NCBI RefSeq assembly: GCF_050268245.1
Contig: NZ_JBNNGK010000001.1
Location: 372,001 to 436,000, forward strand
Direction of reading: 5' to 3'
DNA length: 64,000 nt
From: JBNNGK01 sp050268245
Lineage (GTDB): Bacteria > Pseudomonadota > Gammaproteobacteria > Enterobacterales > Enterobacteriaceae
Positions 36,905 to 47,199 of this stretch are shown piece by piece. The notes under the pieces were generated by a model. It had not been told where the DNA came from, did no database searches, and was given only the letters and a program-made list of their open reading frames with translations. Both the position numbers and the translations under genes were made by a program. Positions within the stretch are counted from its first letter, which is position 1, and every line of letters begins with the position of its first letter.

Positions 36905-37212
36905 CAGCCCCTCGCTGAGCGCAGCCTCCGGCTTCACTTCACGCCCTGTGGACTTGTGCATAAAAATAAAAATGCTTTGTCTTTCAAACGTCACAAAAAG
37001 AGCAAGTGATCGAGATAACGTTTTTGAATAATTAAAAATCATTAAAAATCAATGAAATAAATATTTCATTTGTTTTGCGCTGTTTTTTTGATCAGGCGAG
37101 ATAATAAACACGAACTGTGGATAACTCTGTTCACAGAATTTTTTGTGTTTGTTAACAAAGCAAAAATTCCCGCCTGCTAGGGCGCGGCTTTAAATGACAA
37201 AGGGGAGAAAAT
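36905..37212. other. AT-rich intergenic region between queG and the tRNA-Gly genes
   Basis: About 308 bases between the queG stop and the last tRNA-Gly gene, very AT-rich from about 36960 to 37165. I see no ORF, RNA gene or strong hairpin. It would include the 3' end of the tRNA transcript. Confidence 0.5.
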
Positions 37213-37288
37213 TGGAGCGGGAAACGAGGCTCGAACTCGCGACCTCAACCTTGGCAAGGTTGCGCTCTACCAACTGAGCTATTCCCGC
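37213..37288 (-). tRNA. tRNA-Gly (GCC), variant copy
   Basis: A 76-nt tRNA with anticodon GCC and encoded CCA. It differs from the two neighbouring copies at five positions, including an A-U for G-C change in the anticodon stem that keeps pairing. Last of three tandem genes on the minus strand, corresponding in position to the E. coli glyVXY cluster. Confidence 0.97.
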
Positions 37289-37338
37289 ACACAAGAGATG
37301 CTTTAGGCATCCGCCAGTAAAGATGGCTTTTGAAATTT

Positions 37339-37414
<76 letters not shown>

Positions 37415-37479
37415 GTCGCATGGTAACTGCTAGTACTACTTTTTATTCATCATGCTGCAAATGGCAACATTGTTGAATT

Positions 37480-37555
<76 letters not shown>

Positions 37556-37606
37556 ATCGTATCGATAGCCGAACTTTTCTAAATTCTTCATCGGTACGGG
37601 GTGCGC

Positions 37607-37634
37607 ATTATACGAGAAATCCTTTTTGCCGCAA
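37607..37634 (-). promoter_or_regulatory. Promoter of the tRNA-Gly array
   Basis: On the minus strand a -35 TTGCGG and a -10 TATAAT are 16 bases apart, followed by GCGCACCCC, a GC-rich discriminator typical of stringently controlled stable-RNA promoters. Confidence 0.82.
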
Positions 37635-37779
37635 GCCCCTAAAAGCAAAAAAACGCGTTTTTTGTTTGATTGCCGATTAATGCGCCAATATGATGAATTT
37701 ACCAGCCGGAATCGTTCGCTAACCATTCAATCATAAAGAAAACCGGGCTAATCAAGCCCAAACTGGCGCTATACCGGTA

Positions 37780-38325
37780 TTACAGCCGTATAAAATTCTC
37801 GCGATAATACGCCAACTCGGCCACGGACTCGCGAATATCATCCAATGCCTGATGCGTCCCCTGCTTCTGAAAGCCCGTCAGAATCTCCGGCTTCCAGCGG
37901 CGCGCCAGCTCTTTCAAGGTGCTGACATCCAAATAGCGATAATGGAAATAGGCTTCAAGCTGCGGCATATAACGGAACAAAAAGCGGCGATCTTGCCCAA
38001 CGCTATTGCCGCATATCGGTGACTTACCCGCTGGCACCCATTGCGCTAAGAAGGCCAACGTTGCCTGTTCGGCGGCGCGATCGTCATACTGGCTGGCTTT
38101 TACCCGTTCAACCAATCCACTCCCCGTATGCGTCCGCACGTTCCAATCATCCATCAGCGCCAACTGCTCGTCTGACTGATGAACCGCAATGACTGGCCCT
38201 TCCGCCAAAATATTCAGATTAGCATCCGTCACCAGCGTAGCAATCTCGATAATGCGATCACGTTCAGGATCTAAACCGGTCATTTCCAGATCGATCCAAA
38301 TCAGGTTATTTTCGTTTCCTGTCAT
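37780..38325 (-). CDS. orn: Oligoribonuclease
   Basis: DEDDh 3'-5' exoribonuclease that degrades RNA dinucleotides to monomers; essential in E. coli. The 181-residue protein has the first acidic motif WIDLEMTGLDP, the second in GNSVGQDRRF, and ALDDIRESV near the end. Divergent from rsgA, as in E. coli. Confidence 0.97.
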   Translation of the reverse strand: MTGNENNLIWIDLEMTGLDPERDRIIEIATLVTDANLNILAEGPVIAVHQSDEQLALMDDWNVRTHTGSGLVERVKASQYDDRAAEQATLAFLAQWVPAGKSPICGNSVGQDRRFLFRYMPQLEAYFHYRYLDVSTLKELARRWKPEILTGFQKQGTHQALDDIRESVAELAYYRENFIRL

Positions 38326-38483
38326 GATATTTCCTACTTATAAACTCAATGGCCACCGCTGTTGCGCGTCGATATGCACAGGTACGCCATGCCGAACATC
38401 CAACAACGGTTATTTAATATAAAATAGCGTGTATCATAGTCTTTTTGGTCGCGACGAGCGATAAAAGCCGAGAGTGAGGCGCA

Positions 38484-39533
38484 GTGAGTAAGAACAAACT
38501 GTCGAAAGGTCAACAACGCCGTGTGCAGGCGAACCATCAGCGTCGTCTTAAGCGCACTGATAACAAACCGGAACTGGACGATTCCCAACTGGGCGAGCCG
38601 CAAGACGGGGTCGTAATCAGCCGCTTTGGCATGCACGCCGATGTTGAAGCGGCAGATGGTAGCCAGCATCGCTGCAATATTCGTCGAACCCTGCGTTCGC
38701 TGGTCACCGGCGATCGGGTTGTGTGGCGTCCCGGCCTGGGAACCCATGAAGGGGTAAAAGGCATCGTTGAAGCCGTTCACGAGCGCACCTCTGTGCTCAC
38801 CCGCCCCGATCTCTACGATGGCGTAAAACCGATCGCGGCCAATATCGATCAGATCGTGATCGTTTCCGCCATCTTGCCGGAACTATCACTGAATATTATC
38901 GATCGCTATTTGGTCGCCTGCGAGACGCTAGAAGTTGAGCCGTTGATCGTGCTGAACAAAATTGATCTGCTGGACGACGAAGCACGCAAGCTGGTTGACA
39001 GTATGATGAACATTTACCGCACTATCGGTTATGGCGTACTGGAGGTGTCTAGCCGAACGCGTGAAGGTATGGAAGCGTTTGAGCAAGCGCTTGCCGGGCG
39101 CATCAGCATCTTCGCGGGGCAATCTGGCGTAGGCAAATCCAGCTTATTGAACGCGCTGCTGCCACCGTCCAAACAGCAAATTCTGGTAAATGAAGTTTCC
39201 GATGTTTCTGGCCTCGGGCAACATACCACCACGGCGGCTCGTCTTTATCACTTCCAGCATGGCGGTGATGTGATCGATTCGCCTGGAGTGCGTGAATTTG
39301 GTCTGTGGCATTTGGAGCCTGAACAAATCACCCGTGGTTTTGTCGAATTTCGTGATTATCTGGGCAGTTGCAAATTCCGTGATTGCACCCACGATAACGA
39401 TCCCGGCTGTGCCATTCGTGCAGCCGTCGAGCGCGGCGATATCGCCGAAGAGCGTTTCGATAACTATCACCGCATTCTGGAAAGCATGGCTCAAGTGAAG
39501 GTTCGCAAGAATTTTCCTGACGCCAACGGCTAA
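38484..39533 (+). CDS. rsgA: Small ribosomal subunit biogenesis GTPase RsgA
   Basis: Circularly permuted GTPase that helps mature the 30S subunit. The GTG at 38484 gives MSKNKLSKGQQRR, the family N-terminus, and 349 residues. An OB fold is followed by the permuted G domain (NKIDLLDD, GQSGVGKSS, DSPGVREF), then a zinc site (CKFRDCTHDNDPGC). It is followed by psd on the same strand after 74 bases. Confidence 0.97.
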   Translation: MSKNKLSKGQQRRVQANHQRRLKRTDNKPELDDSQLGEPQDGVVISRFGMHADVEAADGSQHRCNIRRTLRSLVTGDRVVWRPGLGTHEGVKGIVEAVHERTSVLTRPDLYDGVKPIAANIDQIVIVSAILPELSLNIIDRYLVACETLEVEPLIVLNKIDLLDDEARKLVDSMMNIYRTIGYGVLEVSSRTREGMEAFEQALAGRISIFAGQSGVGKSSLLNALLPPSKQQILVNEVSDVSGLGQHTTTAARLYHFQHGGDVIDSPGVREFGLWHLEPEQITRGFVEFRDYLGSCKFRDCTHDNDPGCAIRAAVERGDIAEERFDNYHRILESMAQVKVRKNFPDANG

Positions 39534-39607
39534 GTCTATCGGGCGGGCGTTAACAGCGGTACTGCCGCCGTTAAACTGCGCGCCCCTTTTTTATTCAAGA
39601 GGTTAAT

Positions 39608-40504
39608 GTGCTGGATAGCATAAAAATTAAATTACAGTATTGGCTACCAAAGCTGGCGCTGACGCGTCTGACTGGCTGGGGGGCTGATAAACAAGCAGGC
39701 TGGCTGACGCAATTAGTGGTCAAGGCTTTCGCTCGCGTTTACCGTGTTGACATGCAGGAAGCACACAACCCAGACTTGGCCTCCTACTCGACATTCAACG
39801 AGTTCTTTGTGCGTCCATTACGTGAGGGTGCACGCCCAATCGTCAGCGACATTAATGTGTTGGCGCTCCCGGCCGATGGTGCGGTGAGTCAACTCGGGCC
39901 TATTCGTGACGATCAAATTTTCCAGGCGAAGGGGCATCATTACAGCCTGGAAGCGCTGCTGGCCGGCAACTATCAACTGGCAGAAACGTTCCGCAACGGC
40001 TTATTTGCTACAATATATTTGGCACCACGTGATTATCACCGCGTTCATATGCCGTGTGACGGCATATTACGCGAAATGATCTACGTGCCCGGCGACTTGT
40101 TCTCGGTCAACCCGTTGACCGCAGCCAATGTGCCAAATCTGTTCGCCCGTAATGAGCGAGTGATCTGCGTTTTTGATACCGCAGTTGGGCCAATGGTACA
40201 GATTCTGGTCGGCGCGACGATTGTCGGCAGCATCGAAACCGTTTGGGCGGGCACCGTCACACCACCTCGTGAAGGCATCATCAAACGCTGGACCTATCCA
40301 GCATCCGGCATGGATGGTGCGATCCACTTGCAGAAGGGTGAAGAAATGGGTCGCTTTAAGCTCGGCTCAACGGTCATTAACCTGTTTACCCCAGGTAGCG
40401 TGCACTTTGAACCGCGTCTGAACACTGGCACCGTCACCCGCATGGGCGAAGCATTCGCCGAAGTGTCTGCCGTGGCGGCGGCTGAATCACCTCAGTCAGA
40501 ATAA
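39608..40504 (+). CDS. psd: Phosphatidylserine decarboxylase proenzyme
   Basis: Inner-membrane enzyme that makes phosphatidylethanolamine. It self-cleaves at the LGST motif, between Gly253 and Ser254, and the serine becomes the pyruvoyl cofactor. The catalytic surroundings RDYHRVHMP and FNEFFVRP are intact. The start is a GTG at 39608 and the length is 298 residues. mscM starts 13 bases after its stop, so the two form an operon, as in E. coli. Confidence 0.97.
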   Translation: MLDSIKIKLQYWLPKLALTRLTGWGADKQAGWLTQLVVKAFARVYRVDMQEAHNPDLASYSTFNEFFVRPLREGARPIVSDINVLALPADGAVSQLGPIRDDQIFQAKGHHYSLEALLAGNYQLAETFRNGLFATIYLAPRDYHRVHMPCDGILREMIYVPGDLFSVNPLTAANVPNLFARNERVICVFDTAVGPMVQILVGATIVGSIETVWAGTVTPPREGIIKRWTYPASGMDGAIHLQKGEEMGRFKLGSTVINLFTPGSVHFEPRLNTGTVTRMGEAFAEVSAVAAAESPQSE

Positions 40505-40517
40505 AGGAACGGATGCT

Positions 40518-43500
40518 GTGCGCCTGATTATTACGACGTTACTGCTCGGTTTTTTATTGGCTCAATCGGCGCTGGCTGCTCCACTGCCCGATGAATCACA
40601 GCTCAAGCAGGAGCTGAAACAGGCCGAAGACAATAAAAGTGCGCCTAATCAGGCCGAAACGGTTGAGGCGCTGCAAAGCGCCATCAACCGTTTGGCTGAA
40701 CGCAAAGAATCGATCACCCGTTCGCAACAGTATCAAAAGGTCATTGACGATTTCCCCAAGATGACGCAGGAACTGCGCCGTCAATTGACGACTGAAGAAG
40801 CTAAAATCCTGCCAAACGGCGAGAATCTGCCCACCAGCGAACTCGAACAGCAAATTCTGCAAACCAGCAGCCAACTGCTCGAACAAGCACGTCTCTTGCA
40901 GCAGGAGCAGGAGCGCACGCGTGAAATAAGCGACTCGCTCGGCCAGTTACCGCAACAGCAAGCCGAAGCTCGACGGGCTCTGACGGAGACGCAACGTCGC
41001 TTGCAGGCACAACCCGCTAATCCGACGACGGCAAATGCGCTGGCGCAACTTTCGCTATTACAAGCGGAGGCCGCAGCACGCAAGGCAAAAGTCGACGAGT
41101 TAGAGCTGGCGCAACTTTCCGCCAATAATCGGCAGGAACTGGCGCGCATGCGGGCCGATGTGTATAAAAAACGCCATGAGAAGCTGGATATTCAGCTGCA
41201 GGCGCTGCGCAATAATCTGAACAGCCAGCGCCAACGCGAGGCCGAATTGGCGCTCGAAAAAACCGAACAGCTCGCCGAGCGAAGCGGCGAACTGCCGAAG
41301 AGTATCAGTCAACAGCTGCAAATTAACCGTGAGTTATCCACCGCGCTGAACAATCAGGCGCAACGGATGGATTTGATCTCTTCACAGCAGCGTAAGGCCG
41401 CCTCGCAAACGTTGCAGGTACGCCAAGCGCTCAGCACGATCATCGAACAGGCACAATGGTTGGGCGCATCGTCGGTACTGGGCGAAACCCTGAGAGCACA
41501 AGTGTCAACGCTGCCTGAAATGCCAAAACCGCAGCAGTTGGACAACGACATGGCGCAGTTACGCGTGCAGCGGTTGCAGTTTGAAAACCAGTTGGAAAAG
41601 TTGCCACAACGCGCGCGAAGCATCAAACAAGACGACGGTTCCGACCTGACGCCTGCACAGCAGCGTATTATCGACGCCCAACTCCGCACCCAGCGCGAGT
41701 TACTCAACTCACTACTTTCCGGTTGTGATACGCAAATTCTTGAGTTGACTAAATTAAAAGTGGCCAACACTCAGTTGGTGGATGCGCTCAATGAAATCAA
41801 AGACGCCACCCATCGCTACCTTTTCTGGGTTCCCGATGTCAGCCCATTAACCCTGTCGTATCCGCTGAATGTCGCCCATGATCTTACGCGGCTGCTGTCG
41901 CTTGATACGCTGGCGCAACTGAGCGGCGCGTCGATGATGATGGTCACCAGCCGCAGCACGTTGATTCCCATATTTGGTGCTCTGCTCTTGGTGATTTTCA
42001 GCATCAGTTCACGTAAGCACTATCACGCGTTTCTGGCGCGTTCGAGCAGTAAAGTCGGCAAAGTAACGCAGGATCAGTTCTATTTGACGCTGCGAACCGT
42101 GTTTTGGTCAATTCTGGTCGCCTTGCCGCTGCCAGTGTTGTGGGCGGCACTCGGCTTCGGTCTGCAAAATGCCTGGCCATACCCGGTTGCTGTCGCCATC
42201 GGTGATGGTGTTACCGCCACGCTACCGATTCTGTGGGTGTGTATGATCAGCGCCGCCTTCGCCCATCCGCAAGGGTTGTTTATCGTGCACTTCCGCTGGC
42301 CAGTGCGGCAGGTTTCACGGGCGATGCGCTACTATAAAATGTCGATCTGGCTCATTGTGCCGCTGATCATGGCGCTAATTACCTTCGATAACCTGAATGA
42401 CCGAGAATTTTCCAATACGCTGGGGCGTTTGTGCTTTATTTTACTGTGTGTGGCGCTAAGCCTGGTCACTAACAGCCTGAAACGCGCAGGAATTCCGCTG
42501 TATCTGGATAAAAAAGGTTCCGGCGAGAATATGCTCAACACGGCGCTGTGGGGACTGCTGTTGTCCGCACCGCTGCTCGCCGCTCTGGCTTCGACGATCG
42601 GTTATCTGACCACGGCACAAGCGCTGTTGGCACGCCTGGAAACCTCGGTTGCCATTTGGTTCTTCCTGTTAGTGGTGTATCACATTATTCGTCGCTGGAT
42701 GCTAATCCAACGTCGACGCATCGCGTTTGATCGCGCCAAACAGCGGCGCGCCGATATTCTGGCTCAGCGTGCGCGCGGGGAAGAAGACACGCCCTCTCCC
42801 CACTTCACCAGCAGTAATGAAGGGGCAATGGATGTCGATGAGTCCGAGATCGATCTGGATGCGATCAGTGCGCAATCGTTGCGGCTGGTGCGCTCGATCC
42901 TGACCATGATCGCACTGGTGTCGGTGATCGTCTTGTGGTCAGAGATCCATTCCGCCTTTGCATTTCTGGAAAACATTACGCTATGGGATGTGACGTCGAC
43001 GGTTAACGGTATCGACAGCGTACAGCCGATCACGCTTGGTGCCGTCTTGATCGCCATCCTGGTGTTAATTGTTACCATGCAATTGGTGCGAAACTTACCC
43101 GCGCTGTTGGAACTGGCGGTATTACAACATTTGGATCTGACGCCAGGCACTGGCTATGCCATCACCACCATCACTAAATATCTGCTGCTGCTGTTTGGGG
43201 CGATCCTCAGTTTCGCTTGGATCGGCATCGAGTGGTCGAAATTACAGTGGGTGGTGACCGCACTCAGTGTCGGTTTAGGCTTTGGCATGCAGGAGATTTT
43301 CTCCAACTTTATCTCTGGCCTGATCATTTTGTTCGAAAAACCGATCCGCATCGGCGACACCGTGACGATTCGTAATCTGACCGGCAGCATCACTAAGATC
43401 AACACCCGCGCCACCACGATTTCCGACTGGGATCGCAAAGAAATCATCGTGCCCAACAAAGCATTTATCACCGAACAATTTATCAACTGGTCACTGTCCG

Positions 43501-43880
43501 ACTCGGTCACACGTGTTGTGATGACCGTGCCAGCCCCCGCAGAAGCGAACAGTGAAGAAGTCACCAAGATCCTAACCGATGCCGCCGAACGCTGTTCGCT
43601 GGTGCTGGATAATCCGCAGCCGGAAGTCTATCTGGTCGATCTGCAACAGGGTATCCAGATCTTCGAATTGCGTATTTACGCCGCAGAAATGGGCCACCGA
43701 ATGCCGCTGCGTCACGAAATTCACCAGCTGATTTTGGCCGGTTATCGCGAGCACGGTATTATTCTGCCGTACCCGCCTTTCCAGGTGCGTACTGAAACGC
43801 TGTCACGCATCAATAATAACGGCCACGCCGTTTCATCGACCCCTGCGCCAAATACCAAGCGCGAATCTGGCGGGTTATAA
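40518..43880 (+). CDS. mscM: Miniconductance mechanosensitive channel MscM
   Basis: Large MscS-family channel that opens under membrane tension to release osmolytes. From the GTG at 40518: a signal peptide (LIITTLLLGFLLAQSALA), a long Gln- and Ala-rich periplasmic coiled-coil region to about residue 450, about 11 membrane segments, and the MscS domain near residues 880-1090 (GLGFGMQEIFSNFISGLIILFEKPIRIGD split over its pore helix). At 1,120 residues it is close to E. coli. A terminator follows. Confidence 0.95.
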   Translation: MRLIITTLLLGFLLAQSALAAPLPDESQLKQELKQAEDNKSAPNQAETVEALQSAINRLAERKESITRSQQYQKVIDDFPKMTQELRRQLTTEEAKILPNGENLPTSELEQQILQTSSQLLEQARLLQQEQERTREISDSLGQLPQQQAEARRALTETQRRLQAQPANPTTANALAQLSLLQAEAAARKAKVDELELAQLSANNRQELARMRADVYKKRHEKLDIQLQALRNNLNSQRQREAELALEKTEQLAERSGELPKSISQQLQINRELSTALNNQAQRMDLISSQQRKAASQTLQVRQALSTIIEQAQWLGASSVLGETLRAQVSTLPEMPKPQQLDNDMAQLRVQRLQFENQLEKLPQRARSIKQDDGSDLTPAQQRIIDAQLRTQRELLNSLLSGCDTQILELTKLKVANTQLVDALNEIKDATHRYLFWVPDVSPLTLSYPLNVAHDLTRLLSLDTLAQLSGASMMMVTSRSTLIPIFGALLLVIFSISSRKHYHAFLARSSSKVGKVTQDQFYLTLRTVFWSILVALPLPVLWAALGFGLQNAWPYPVAVAIGDGVTATLPILWVCMISAAFAHPQGLFIVHFRWPVRQVSRAMRYYKMSIWLIVPLIMALITFDNLNDREFSNTLGRLCFILLCVALSLVTNSLKRAGIPLYLDKKGSGENMLNTALWGLLLSAPLLAALASTIGYLTTAQALLARLETSVAIWFFLLVVYHIIRRWMLIQRRRIAFDRAKQRRADILAQRARGEEDTPSPHFTSSNEGAMDVDESEIDLDAISAQSLRLVRSILTMIALVSVIVLWSEIHSAFAFLENITLWDVTSTVNGIDSVQPITLGAVLIAILVLIVTMQLVRNLPALLELAVLQHLDLTPGTGYAITTITKYLLLLFGAILSFAWIGIEWSKLQWVVTALSVGLGFGMQEIFSNFISGLIILFEKPIRIGDTVTIRNLTGSITKINTRATTISDWDRKEIIVPNKAFITEQFINWSLSDSVTRVVMTVPAPAEANSEEVTKILTDAAERCSLVLDNPQPEVYLVDLQQGIQIFELRIYAAEMGHRMPLRHEIHQLILAGYREHGIILPYPPFQVRTETLSRINNNGHAVSSTPAPNTKRESGGL

Positions 43881-43890
43881 TAGCGGGAAC

Positions 43891-43925
43891 AAAAAAGGCC
43901 AGCATACATTCTGCTGGCCTTTTTG
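43891..43925. terminator. Terminator after mscM, possibly bidirectional
   Basis: A 13-base stem, AAAAAGGCCAGCA / TGCTGGCCTTTTT, with a seven-base loop has T tracts on both strands. It serves mscM and could also stop transcripts from convergent epmA. Confidence 0.88.
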
Positions 43926-44022
43926 ATGATGTCTACGTCGTCGTTCTAACCCATTTTAAGCGGCGGCTACGCCTATCTTTAAGTGCTCTGAGCAATTAAC
44001 CCTGCCGCAACGCAAAAGTGCT

Positions 44023-45000
44023 TTATGCTCGCATCACCGGGAAGGCCAGCACTTCGCTCAAACTTTCCGCGCCCAACGCCAGCATCACTAAACGATCGAC
44101 GCCCAGCGCCACCCCGGCACACTCGGGCATACCGTGGCTTAGGGCATCCAACAGATTGAAGTCAATCGGCTGTTCCGGCAGTCCGCGTGACGCACGCTTG
44201 CGGTTATCCTGCTCGAAACGCTGGCGCTGTTCATTGCTGTCGGTTAATTCACGAAAACCATTCGCAAGCTCCATGCCCTTGAAGTACACCTCAAAGCGCT
44301 CCGCTACCCGATGATCTTCCGTGCTGATTTCAGCAAGTGCCGCCTGCGAGGCTGGGAAATGGTAAACAAACGCCGGTTTTTCGCGGCCAATATGCGGCTC
44401 AACGCCAACGGTGAACAATAACTGCAACAGCGTATCGCGGTCTTCTTCAACATCCGCAATATTGCTTAAATCAAGTTTGGCTGCTGCTTCACGCAGTTGG
44501 GCTTTTTCCGCAGATAACGGGTCAACATTCAGATGACGTAAAAACGCCTGCTGATAGGACAACGTTTCCGCGCTATCGCAATCCAGTACCTGCTGTAATA
44601 AATCGTCCACTTCATTCATCAGCCGATACATATCGTAATGTGGGCGATACCACTCGAGCATGGTGAATTCTGGGTTATGGTGCCGCCCGGACTCTTCATT
44701 ACGAAACGCACGCCCCATCTGGTATATCGGGCCGCTACCTGCAGCCAATAGACGCTTCATGTGATATTCCGGGCTGGTCATCATGTACAGCGTCATCCCT
44801 TCCGCGGCGCCGGGGCCGACAAAATGCGTCTGGAAAGGAAACAGGTGGACGTCGGTCACCGTTGCTTGGCTCATCGCCGGCGTCTCAACCTCCAATACGC
44901 CGCGATCGGCAAAAAAACGCCGGATCTCAGCGAGGATCGCTGCGCGTTTCAACAAATTGGCGATAGGTGCACTCGGCTGCCAGCTTGCCGTTTCGCTCAT
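44023..45000 (-). CDS. epmA: Elongation factor P beta-lysine ligase EpmA
   Basis: Class II lysyl-tRNA-synthetase-like enzyme that attaches beta-lysine to Lys34 of EF-P. The ATG at 45000 gives 325 residues and MSETASWQPSAPIANLL, as in E. coli; the upstream in-frame extension is not conserved. The class II motifs are seen as FRNEESGRHHNPEFTMLEWYRP and GVALGVDRLVML. It lacks the anticodon-binding domain. Its substrate gene efp (50320) and the aminomutase gene epmB (50929) are nearby. Confidence 0.97.
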   Translation of the reverse strand: MSETASWQPSAPIANLLKRAAILAEIRRFFADRGVLEVETPAMSQATVTDVHLFPFQTHFVGPGAAEGMTLYMMTSPEYHMKRLLAAGSGPIYQMGRAFRNEESGRHHNPEFTMLEWYRPHYDMYRLMNEVDDLLQQVLDCDSAETLSYQQAFLRHLNVDPLSAEKAQLREAAAKLDLSNIADVEEDRDTLLQLLFTVGVEPHIGREKPAFVYHFPASQAALAEISTEDHRVAERFEVYFKGMELANGFRELTDSNEQRQRFEQDNRKRASRGLPEQPIDFNLLDALSHGMPECAGVALGVDRLVMLALGAESLSEVLAFPVMRA

Positions 45001-45402
45001 GGTAATTACTCCGAAATCAAACAGGGGATGCAGTCTACTCGCATCACGCCAAGCAAACAAATTCTTGGCTAAAACCACAATAGAACGGAATTAAAACCAT
45101 AAAGTTTATAATGATTATATAAACCACTACTAATAAGGTTAATAAAAGGTAAATGGAATAAAAGACGTTATTTTCTCAGTAATGCCTCTGGCGAAACGAA
45201 TAAAAGACAAAACAATCGATCACATCAAATTTCTACTACTTAACTTTAGGTATAGTCAAACCCCTATAATTGGTAGGAGTTATCTATCCTTAACGTTTAA
45301 AGGTAAAACAAAGCGCCATTTGATTAGCAGTCGAATTATTTTCTTAATTTTAAGTATAGATAGTTAATTTGCCGTTTTTAACAAGCTTACTGGAGGAATG
45401 CA
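45001..45402. other. Regulatory region between epmA and frdA
   Basis: About 400 AT-rich bases between divergent epmA and frdABCD. It includes an FNR-like site at 45215-45230 and a -10 TATAGT at 45251-45256. A 61-codon frame at 45182 is not conserved in anything I recognise. Confidence 0.55.
45215..45256 (+). promoter_or_regulatory. FNR-type site and -10 box of the frd promoter
   Basis: ATCGATCACATCAAAT resembles the FNR site I recall for the E. coli frd promoter (ATCGATCTCGTCAAAT). The -10 TATAGT lies at 45251, putting the site centred near -41, the class II activator position. The 17-base spacing after TCAAATTTC also fits my recollection of E. coli. Confidence 0.6.
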
Positions 45403-47199
45403 GTGCAAACCTTTAATGCCGATCTCGCCATTATTGGCGCCGGGGGCGCAGGACTACGCGCAGCGATAGCCGCTGCGGAGGCCAATCCCCAATTAAAAAT
45501 CGCTCTGGTCTCAAAGGTCTATCCAATGCGAAGCCATACGGTTGCTGCGGAAGGCGGATCAGCCGCGGTCACCCAAGATCACGACTCCTATGATTACCAC
45601 TTTAATGACACGGTCGCCGGGGGCGATTGGCTGTGCGAGCAAGATGTGGTGGACCACTTTGTTCATAGCTGCCCACGCGAAATGACCCAACTTGAGCAAT
45701 GGGGCTGTCCGTGGAGCCGAAAACCTGACGGCTCAGTCAACGTACGTCGTTTTGGCGGCATGAAGATCGAACGGACGTGGTTCGCAGCCGATAAAACCGG
45801 CTTCCATATGTTGCACACCCTGTTCCAAACCTCGCTGAAATACCCGCAAATCCAGCGCTTTGATGAGCATTTCGTCCTCGACATCATGGTGGATGACGGC
45901 CAGGCGCGCGGTCTGATCGCCATCAATATGATGGAAGGCACCCGCGTGCAAATTCGCGCCAACGCCGTGGTGATGGCCACCGGCGGCGCAGGCCGCGTTT
46001 ATCGCTATAACACCAACGGCGGTATTGTGACCGGCGACGGTATGGGGATGGCATTCCGCCACGGCGTACCGCTGCGCGATATGGAGTTCGTCCAGTATCA
46101 CCCAACGGGCCTACCGGGATCCGGGATCCTGATGACCGAGGGCTGCCGTGGTGAAGGCGGTATCTTGGTGAATAAAGACGGCTACCGGTATTTGCAAGAT
46201 TACGGTATGGGCCCAGAAACACCACTGGGTGAACCAAAGAATAAGTATATGGAGCTTGGCCCGCGTGACAAAGTGTCACAGGCGTTTTGGCACGAATGGC
46301 GGGCTGGCCGCACCGTCGCTACACCGCGCGGTGATGTGGTCTATCTGGATCTACGTCATCTGGGCGAGAAAAAACTGCTTGAACGTTTGCCGTTCATTTG
46401 CGAACTGGCCAAAGCCTATGTTGGCGTGGATCCGGTGAAAGATCCGATCCCCGTCCGCCCTACCGCACATTATACGATGGGCGGTATTGAAACCGATCAA
46501 CACTGCGAAACACGCATCAAAGGGCTCTTCGCCGTGGGTGAATGCTCCTCTGTCGGTCTGCACGGTGCTAACCGCCTCGGCTCTAACTCGCTGGCAGAGC
46601 TGGTGGTCTTTGGCCGGGTGGCCGGTGAACATGCGGCACGCCGTGCGTTAGAAAGCAGCCCGGCAAACGGCAGTGCGCTGGATGCTCAGAGCCGTGATGT
46701 AGATACCATGCTCAGCAACTTAATGAAGCAGGAAGGCAACGAAAACTGGTCGAAGATTCGTGATGAAATGGGCCTGTCGATGGAAGAAGGCTGCGGCATT
46801 TACCGCACGCCAGAGCTGATGCAAAAAACTATCGATAAGCTGTCGGAGCTGAAAGAGCGCTTTAAACGGGTAAAAATCACCGACACGTCAAGCGTGTTCA
46901 ATACCGACCTGCTGTACACCATTGAGCTCGGCCACGGGCTTGACGTGGCGGAATGTATGGCCCACTCGGCCTTCAACCGTAAAGAATCGCGCGGCGCTCA
47001 TCAGCGTCTGGATGAAGGCTGTACCGAACGTGACGACGTTAACTTCCTGAAACACACGCTGGCGTTCCATAATCCGAACGGCGTGCCTCGCTTGGAGTAC
47101 AGCGACGTGAAAATTACCAAACTGCAACCGGCCAAACGTGTTTACGGTGCTGAAGCCGACGCACAGGAGAAAAAGGATAAGGAGCAGGCGAATGGCTGA
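45403..47199 (+). CDS. frdA: Fumarate reductase flavoprotein subunit
   Basis: Catalytic subunit of membrane-bound fumarate reductase, the terminal reductase of anaerobic fumarate respiration. The GTG at 45403 follows GGAGG by six bases, giving 598 residues. IIGAGGAGLRAAIAAA is the FAD dinucleotide fold, His45 (RSHTVAAEGGSAAV) is the covalent FAD site, and HPTGLPGSGILMTEGCRGEGG contains catalytic residues. It overlaps frdB by eight bases. Confidence 0.98.
   Translation: MQTFNADLAIIGAGGAGLRAAIAAAEANPQLKIALVSKVYPMRSHTVAAEGGSAAVTQDHDSYDYHFNDTVAGGDWLCEQDVVDHFVHSCPREMTQLEQWGCPWSRKPDGSVNVRRFGGMKIERTWFAADKTGFHMLHTLFQTSLKYPQIQRFDEHFVLDIMVDDGQARGLIAINMMEGTRVQIRANAVVMATGGAGRVYRYNTNGGIVTGDGMGMAFRHGVPLRDMEFVQYHPTGLPGSGILMTEGCRGEGGILVNKDGYRYLQDYGMGPETPLGEPKNKYMELGPRDKVSQAFWHEWRAGRTVATPRGDVVYLDLRHLGEKKLLERLPFICELAKAYVGVDPVKDPIPVRPTAHYTMGGIETDQHCETRIKGLFAVGECSSVGLHGANRLGSNSLAELVVFGRVAGEHAARRALESSPANGSALDAQSRDVDTMLSNLMKQEGNENWSKIRDEMGLSMEEGCGIYRTPELMQKTIDKLSELKERFKRVKITDTSSVFNTDLLYTIELGHGLDVAECMAHSAFNRKESRGAHQRLDEGCTERDDVNFLKHTLAFHNPNGVPRLEYSDVKITKLQPAKRVYGAEADAQEKKDKEQANG

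Noticed and set aside
45182..45367. A 61-codon open frame before frdA
   Set aside because: It spans the FNR site and -10 region of the frd promoter and has no conserved features.
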